64,000 nucleotides of DNA from the NCBI GenBank assembly GCA_030710605.1, contig CP092874.1, positions 21,429,880 through 21,493,879 of the forward strand, written 5' to 3'. The position numbers and the translations under genes were made by a program. How positions within the stretch are numbered: the first letter of the stretch is position 1; each line of letters opens with the position of its first letter. The DNA is from Cordylochernes scorpioides (lineage: Eukaryota; Arthropoda; Arachnida; Pseudoscorpiones; Chernetidae). Under the pieces are notes generated by a model. It was not told where the DNA came from. It ran no database searches and was given only the letters and a program-made list of their open reading frames with translations. Positions 1 through 8,100 of this stretch are shown here, piece after piece.

Positions 1-1935
1 ATGACTGTCCCCATGTTGAGGACTGCTAGCTAAGCCTAATGAAAGCAAAGAGAAAGATCAGAGTGATGGTAGCTTCTAATCAAACAGCAGAATGCTGTGA
101 TATATCTGGCCATATCATGGACCTGAATCCAACAGACCTCAACGTCCTCTTTTCTTTGCTAATCGAATAAATCTAGTTCTCAATAAACACCGTCTTCAGT
201 GACTTGTTCACAGAATAATTCGAGTAAAAAAACTTATTTGACCATAAACTCATCACCGTCATTGACTTGCTCACATAATAATTATATAACAAATTAAAAC
301 ATTAAGACACGAATGTTTCTTTTTCACAAATAAATCAAACTTCTACTGTCCTTACTGTCAATACAGGATTAGAGCTCTAAAAAAACGGTCTGGAGGATTA
401 AATGGGCGAAACCGCTGGGAGGGTTTACCACTGATGAGCCAAGCCATCCCAATAATTTTTCATCGCAGTAAGGACAGCGAAGTTTGATATATTGGTGATA
501 AAAAAACATTCGCGTCTTAATGTTTTAATGTGTGTTATATATAAATGGCGCGTTATTTCTTTGTATTAATAGTATAATTACAGTAAACATATTTTTGACT
601 ATAGAACTCATGACTATCACCTTAAATACTTTCTCGAATATTAATTCCATTAAAATCATATTGGACTTTAAACTTTATTGCCATCAATTTCAATGACTGT
701 CTTACACAATAATTACAGTAGAAAGATATTCGACCATAAACCTCGCGACCTTCATTGATTTGCTTTGAATCCCCCCCCAAACCTCAATGAGCAGCGCCAA
801 CCACGCCATCAGCTTACAAAATAATCTCACACACAATCCCAGTAAAAATATCCATAACTTTTATTAGAGAAGACAAAGGTGCTAGTTTCTTGTACACCAA
901 TACCTCGCTTTGCGTCGTTTCGTTTTGCGTTTTTTTCGAAGTTGCGTCGCTGCTTAATTTTTACTAATTTTCACTGTGCGTCGTTAGATTTTCGAAGTTG
1001 CGTTTGTTTTGGATTCGAGTCTTTAATTTTTTTTTTCCTAAAATATGGCAACACCTTTGTTTTTGATTGCGCCTTCACATATTTTTCCCTTTGCATCGTT
1101 TCAATTTGCGTCGTGTTTTTTTGGAACGTAACCCCGGCGCAAAGCGAGGTATGGGTGTATTTAGCCTTCGATAGTACAAGCCTCTCTGTTTCACAGGTTA
1201 GATCTCACCTGACGATGTGAATAGCTATGTACGAAAACTTGTGATAATGAAACCCAGACGAAAGTAACTCACCACTTGCATCTTGGTCTTTGTCTCCATT
1301 TACAGTACTTCGGGGGATTATGAGACCTAACTAACTCTATTTAATTTGAGTCAAAGGCGATCCATCAATTAAGATTATAGGCGTACCTGGCGTCTAGTTT
1401 TGACGTCTATTTTGACGGGAGAGGCGACCTTTTTATCTTTAGATCAATATCCTCCCGGCAAAATTTCCATCTGTACCTGGATCTGTAAAGAAAAAATAGA
1501 GGGATATAAAGAGGGAACAATCTCTCGAAATATTTTGAGAACATTTTTTTTCTTTACAGATACAGGTACGCCCTTTCATATAACTCTATTTAGTTTTTTA
1601 AAAAAGGATATCCCTGGCTCTGTTAAAGAAAAAAAAAACTTTTTTTTTCAAAAATATTTCGAGGGATTGCTCCCTCTTTATCAATTTAATGCCCGCACAA
1701 TAAACTTAATTTACAAATTCTTGTAGACCACGATTTGTAAATTTATTATGATGCATTAGCGCGCCAATTTCGAATTTTCCCAAGTTTATTGGGAAATAAA
1801 TTGATAAAGAGAGGAAGCAATTCCTCGAAATATTTTGAGGAAAAAATTATTTTTCTTTAACTTAAGGGATAAGCCCTTAAATATATAAGGATATATTGAA
1901 TAAACCGCCTATTGAGACTCAAGCTCTGCCCCCAG
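1..1935. other. Upstream intergenic or intronic region, repeats only
   Basis: I see no exon here before the splice acceptor at 1931-1935. Since the DAAM exon that follows starts in the middle of FH2, this stretch should be intron of that gene if the assembly is right. It holds a foldback at about 300-556, a GATGGCG-family tail at about 1390-1470 and an inverted repeat at about 1495-1700 (GAGGGATATAAAGAGGGA facing its complement), plus AT-rich filler. The open frame at 879-1220 has no recognisable domain and low-complexity Phe/Ser-rich content. Confidence 0.6.
300..556. repeat. Foldback element with permuted hammerhead-like centre
   Basis: Arms containing ACGAATGTTTCTTTTT and CTACTGTCCTTACTG face their complements (GTAAGGACAG, AAAAACATTCG). 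The centre at about 402-443 carries GGCGAAACCGC followed by CCACTGATGAGCC, the same centre as in the foldbacks at 36.4-38.1 kb and 53.7 kb. It ends with ATGGCGCGTTATT. Related copies lie at 17360-17545 and 61170-61385. Confidence 0.7.
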
Positions 1936-2142
1936 ACGGAGGAGGACCCGGCCTCCCCCCCGGGCGGTCCCTCAGCCCCCGCCGCCGCCAACCGCCCCGC
2001 CGTGCTGACAGTCATCGACAGCCGCAGGGCCCAGAACTGCACCATTTTGCTGTCCAAGCTGCGCATGTCCAACGAGGAGATCTGTAGGGCCATCCTGGAG
2101 ATGGACCCGCGGGACAAGCTGCCCAAAGACATGGTGGAGCAG
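1936..2142 (+). CDS. DAAM: DAAM exon: FH2 knob
   Basis: Acceptor CTGCCCCCAG, donor CAG|GTCGGG, phase 0 at both ends, 69 codons. It begins with a Pro/Ala-rich stretch ([17 protein letters not shown]) that replaces the charged linker of vertebrate DAAM, then [19 protein letters not shown] and [15 protein letters not shown]. The preceding FH2 exon (lasso, the TVW region) is not in the window. Confidence 0.88.
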
Positions 2143-5100
2143 GTCGGGACGTCTTTCCTTTCTCTTTATACCACATCCTTTTTGTGGTTTCACGCACCTC
2201 TCTTTTAACGACTTTTTTTTTTTATTCTTTCTCCATACACTCATGGACAAAAATAAAGTAAGTTATACCTTTTAGCATGTATATTGGGACAATAACTCTG
2301 AAAGATATTACAGTGACCCTTATTGAAGACACACAAGATAACCAAGTGTGAACCAAATGTCTTCTTGAAAATAAAATTAAAATAGGAATCCAGCGACCCC
2401 CAAAGACTCGCCATTACCTTAAGTTTTGTCCATGAGTGTATGCTTCCCTTTATCTCAATGAAATGTCAAAAGTAAGAAGACATCGTGAATTTTCTTTACG
2501 ATCGGCATGCCAAGCACTTCTGTTTCACCGGATACCTTCCTTCGCCCAGTGTGGGTATATTGTAACCTATCTTGGAATTGCGATACACTGTCTTTCTTCT
2601 AACTATTAGTGGTTCTAGTATACTTCTGATAATCCACAAGTATATATTTATGTGTGTGTTGTTATAGATGTATGTTTTTGGTGGTGGTTAGAATTTGACG
2701 GGAAGAAGATCATAAAAAAAATCTTCAAAAATGTCCAACAAATGACCCACTGTCGCCCTTTTCAAGATGAACTACTTAACACAAAGTTTGAATTCTGTCG
2801 ATATATAAATCTTTGAAACACACACACATATAGTGTTTTAGAGGGCTTTTAAAGTTTTGATTTCGATATCACGTATGCAGGTGAGCATTTGTTTTTACAA
2901 ACATTCTGTATTTCTCCACCTGACATTGTTAATTAAGCCAGTAGGAGAGAGTCGTTGCTCGAAAGCTCACTTTTCCAATAAAATGAGATATACGTATTGT
3001 TATAATTAAAATTAATTTTATAACACAACTTCTCCTCAATTTTTTTTTTGTTCGTGAGGATATATACGCTCTTCTTAACAAATTGTACAACTATGTAGAT
3101 ATAGAAGTGCCATTAAACGCTAACAATCACAACGTTCTCACAATGTATGTGTGTGTCTCCAGTTACTGAAGTACATCCCCAGCCCAGAGGAGAAGACTCT
3201 ACTGGAGGAACACAGCGCTGAGATAGACACCATGGCCCGAGCCGACCGCTTCCTGTACGAGATTGGAAAGTATGTAAATACAGACCCTGTGTCAGTAGTG
3301 GGATCCCTCACGTTGGCATGTCGCAGGATCGTCCACTACGAACAACGGCTGAGGACACTCTTCTACAAGAAGAGATTCCACGAAAGGAACTGCGAGCTGA
3401 AGCCCAAAATGGAAGGTGAGGATATGTCCATTCGGATCACTCACTTCTCTTCTTCTTTCTTATCTCCACACTGGGTGAAGTAGAATGCGTCTGCCTTTGT
3501 CATTAAGACGGGGAGCACTACTCAGTGGCAGGCCGACTTAGCTCCAAAATAAATGGCCACCTTTGACATGAGGAACAGACGCCATGTGCAGCCACTCCTA
3601 ACATGGAGTACAAACGCTGCTCATCATGTATCTTTGGATTAGGAGCCCTTACAGGGTACTATCAGCCGGGCCAGCTGAGCCCAGGTTTTTTAGTGAGCTT
3701 GTTACTGCTCCTCCTCCTTTTTCATCCGGGCTTGGGACCGGCAAAGGCGGTGTTAGATTGATTTGTAAAATTAGTTATTTGTGTACCACTGGGTATTGAA
3801 GCTACCGGCTGTGCAGTGATCATGGAAGCCTCCAAAGAAGTCCAACGCAGCAAGCGGCTCAAGAAGCTGCTCGAGCTGGTGTTGGCAGTAGGCAACTACA
3901 TGAACCGCGGGCAGCGGGGCAACGCCTTCGGCTTCCGCATCTCCAGCCTCAACCGTATCTCAGACACCCGCTCCAGTATCAACCGCCATGTCACTCTGCT
4001 CCACTACCTGCTGGAGTTGATTGAAAAGAAGGTACTGACTACACTCTACTATTCTCTTGTTGTCGTCTTATTTGGTAAAAAAAAGCATCATGGGGGATAA
4101 GTTTCTTGTATAAATAGTTTATTAACTCACAAACACAAAATATTGAGGAACAAACCTCAAGACATCTACTGATTGATGGCCCAGCATTTCAAGATTATAG
4201 AATGAAGAATGAACTAGTTGTTTGTGAACTTAACGATTTGATTCCCGATAAAAAATCATATTTAAAGTTCAATTCATTTTGTAAATACATTCTAAACTTT
4301 CTACAAAATCTGGATCTCTAATGTTTTCATGCGTTGAATAATGTAAATAACTTATGTAAATAAACTTTTCTCCTTGTTTGGCGCAAGTATCCCTTGCGGG
4401 ATATACCGCTTTGGAAATAAAATAATTGATATTTGATAAACTTGTTCGGGCCTTGGAGTCCATCTTCAGGAATATTGCTCCTATAACAATACTCCTGTTG
4501 AAGAAAGGACCCCAAAACCCAAAAGCTTGAGTTAATAAAATATTTATTCAAAAGACGTATTCTTGGATGATTTTTTTTTTCTAAATGAGAGAGAGATACA
4601 AGGGATTATAAATTTTTGAATAGTTGTCGCCTCTTGGACGAGTTTTGAAACGGTTGTCGAATGACATCTATTTCACCCCCCTCCAAGTCGGAATTTTGTA
4701 TGTACGGTGAAACATTGAAATCTTTATATTGTTGGGAGAGAAGTGCGCTGCGCGCTGGAGTCTTTTTTATTGACATTTCACATTTTAACTTGTCAACATC
4801 TTTTGTCATATGTTTATTTGTAACTTTTATATATCTTATTTATTTTTTATTGACTTTTCATGTATAGTTATATTTTTACATAATTTTGGTTTGTATATTT
4901 ATTTTGCATACTTTTTGTATCGCTAATTTTGCATACTTTTATTTAAGACACAATAATATTTAGTTAAGAGAGTTATTTTTCAAACAATCAGTTTTTTAAT
5001 AAATGTAGAGACTTCTCGGATGTTTTCTCCAAGTACCTCAGGTCACCAACGCAACACTGGTGGAGATGCTGTTTCAAACCCTAGAAGAAGCTCGATATCT

Positions 5101-8100
5101 TATGATCTTCTGATTTTGATCTAACAGTTGTCCCCCTCCTCTGTTGCTATAGCTAGAAAACTCAAATCCTATGGCATCCGTACCATATATAAAAACTCCC
5201 CGAACCTTCTTTCATCCCTCCGTCACCCTCATACTAAGTCCTCAGCTCCCCCTGCCCCCCTTCGTTCTGTGGGTGCAGTCTACTCCGTCTCATGCGAACA
5301 GTGCCCTGCCACTTACGTTGGTGAGACGGGTAGATCTGTATCCATCAGGATGACTGAACATTCCCGCAATATTTCCCGTCAAGATACCAAGTCCCTTATT
5401 TATCAACATATGCAGACCACTGGCCACACTTTCAACATCAACAACCCCACCATACATTACAGCCACATACATATCTTGCACCAAAGACTCATTTTAGAAT
5501 CAATAGTATCCCACAAACTAAACAGCATCAATAGAAAAATAGAACTTCCTGAAGCCTATCATCCTCTCCTGTCCTTTATTTAAACTTCCCCCTTGTATTT
5601 AGCTGTGAAAGGTCGCCCTCCCTGACGCATAGTGAGCTCTCCTGGCCTTTATGTGTGGATCTCTCTTTTGTATACTGGATATTCCATTGCAGCCATATAC
5701 TGTGCCTCACTGATATTTCTTCCCATCAGCTGATGTTTTGGCATCTCTTCTATTACCCTATAGGATTTTTATTTCATCTTTATTTTTATTTTTACTTCTC
5801 ACTTTTTTACAAATAGTTAAATTGTTCATTTGCATGCTTTTTTCTATATTTATGTAAATTAATATGTGTATATATTCGCTACAGCCATCGATATCGCTCA
5901 CAGTGTCGTTATATCTTGCCCGTCGAAGGGATTTTTCCCGAAAGCTCGCTCTTATGCACCAATAAAGATACTCGTCTTCCTTCGCCTTGTTATTATCGTA
6001 TAAAAACTTTTATGAATGTCATTCCGTATAACCTCCATGAAGGAACACTCCCCTTAGAAGACACATCTCTTTCTACAAAGGAGAAGTTTTCATTGCTTAA
6101 ATGATTCTTTTTACCAATTAGCTGTTTCTCTCCAGTAAGAGGACATCTCTCTATAAAGGATTCTTTGGCTCTACAACTATGTGTTATTCTTTAGAACAAA
6201 CAACCTCTCTGTAATTTTACCATTGTTATATATAAGAAATAAGACCTTTTGTAATAATTTGATTAGGGCTTAATCAACAAACTTTTTTTGTGAAAGGTTT
6301 TATAGCGCACATTTATATAATTTTACATTTCAATTTTCTCTATTTGATTACCATTATAATGTATCCTTGCGTGGTAAGGATAAAATATTCAGGAGATAAG
6401 TTTCTTCATTGATTTATTAAGACATCAAGCTTTCGGGCACAGCGTGGCCCTTCTACAGGATCAATTGTATAAGAAAAATGATACACTATATACACGAAGA
6501 ATAAATCTGCATATGTATTATTAGAAAATTAGTTGTAAAATTTTTGAAATAATCGGTAATACTTAGGATTTTTGTTTAAAAAGAACATCGAGACTTAAGC
6601 AAATTAATAAAATTTGTTAAGAAGAAAAAATATACGAATATATATTTTTCTTCTTAACAAATTTTATTAATTTGCTTAAGTCTCGATGTTCTTTTTAACA
6701 AATTTTATTAATTTGCTTAAGTCTCGATGTTCTTTTTAAACAAAAATCCTAAGTATTACCGATTATTTCAAAAATTTTACAACTAATTTTCTAATAATAC
6801 ATATGCAGATTTATTCTTCGTGTATATAGTGTATCATTTTTCTTATACAATTGATCCTGTAGAAGGGCCACGCTGTGCCCGAAAGCTTGATGTCTTAATA
6901 AATCAATGAAGAAACTTATCTCCTGAATATTTTATCCTTACCACGCATGTAATTGGGAAGATTTTACCGTTTAGAAATAATGTATCCTTGTTGTAAAACT
7001 CAAGTTGAATGGAACAAGAGATGTTTTTAAACTAAAAAAAATCACTTACACCATCACTTGTGAATAGATACCTCTGTAATTTCCAAATTCAGATCCCAAC
7101 TTTCTCATTCTCAAGTGCTATCATTACAGAAAGTACTGACGTCCTACAGAAAGTACTGTGGTTAGTTCAAGTCGCAATATCGACGACAGTCTTTTTAGGT
7201 TATGTTAGGGGCGGGGGAGCATCCAGGGTCGGGGGATCCACTACGTTGATGATGATAGAGGGGCACTCCTGGATCGGAGGTTTGCTGGGGCCTTCCGGGA
7301 TTCCTGGTTCTTTTGCCGAAAGTCTGCAGAGGCAGAGTGTCATTGCGATGACACAGAGGACGGCCAGGGCCTTTATGAGGACATCGTCCCAGTGGGCGAA
7401 GAGGTAGTCGAGTTTCTCTCTGAAATCCAGGTGACCTGGGTCTGTGGCTTGGGCGCTGAGGGCGAGCAGAAGGAGTAAGATCGCATTGAAGAGCATTTTG
7501 ATTCGCATTGCTTTTTATAACTTTGAGCTTTTTTTTATCTTACTGTGGTCTCAAATGTGTGCGGTGTCCAGTTCAAAGACGTACTTAAACTGGAGAGCGA
7601 TCTTCCCAGCGTCAGAAAAGCTACGAAAGTGAGGTACGTACTTTTTGGTAGTTTTCCCTTTACCTAACATTTCTCTTTAACTGCTACCTCCAACCTAACT
7701 GAATGCCAACCTTTAAATAACACAATATTCTGTCCATCCAATATTGACCATCGGTATATTGCAGCATGGCCGAGTTGGAGAGTGAAATCTCCAGCCTCCG
7801 CTCAGGACTACAGGAGATACAGAGGGTACAGTATTCTTCTCACTTACATTACACTGAGTCTACGGGAACACGTTCTGTATTTGACAAAACTGGTGGTGTT
7901 TCTTTGGCATCGACCTGAGGTTATAGCGATGGTCATCAGATGGGACATTAAACCTAATAAACGTTCTGACTTATAATTTAATAAAATTGATAAAGCATCC
8001 ACAATACAGGGCTGAGTTTCTTGTTTACTTTTTATTTCTCTTTCAGGATAATATGACCTTTAACAGGAGCAAGTAGGAGTATAAATTCTAGCTAATACAG

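Larger units (their letters stand above)
4032..7571. other. Long DAAM intron (3.5 kb) filled with repeats
   Basis: The intron holds a diverged foldback (about 4090-4560), a Penelope-like endonuclease fragment (5128-5583) with its 3' ribozyme-like motif (about 5915-5965), a long palindrome (6371-6945) and an antisense open frame (7200-7508). I found no DAAM exon inside it; phase and protein continuity run directly from 4031 to 7572. Confidence 0.7.

Noticed and set aside
1896-2250. Frames antisense or shifted to the first DAAM exon
   Set aside because: Shadows of the GC-rich exon.
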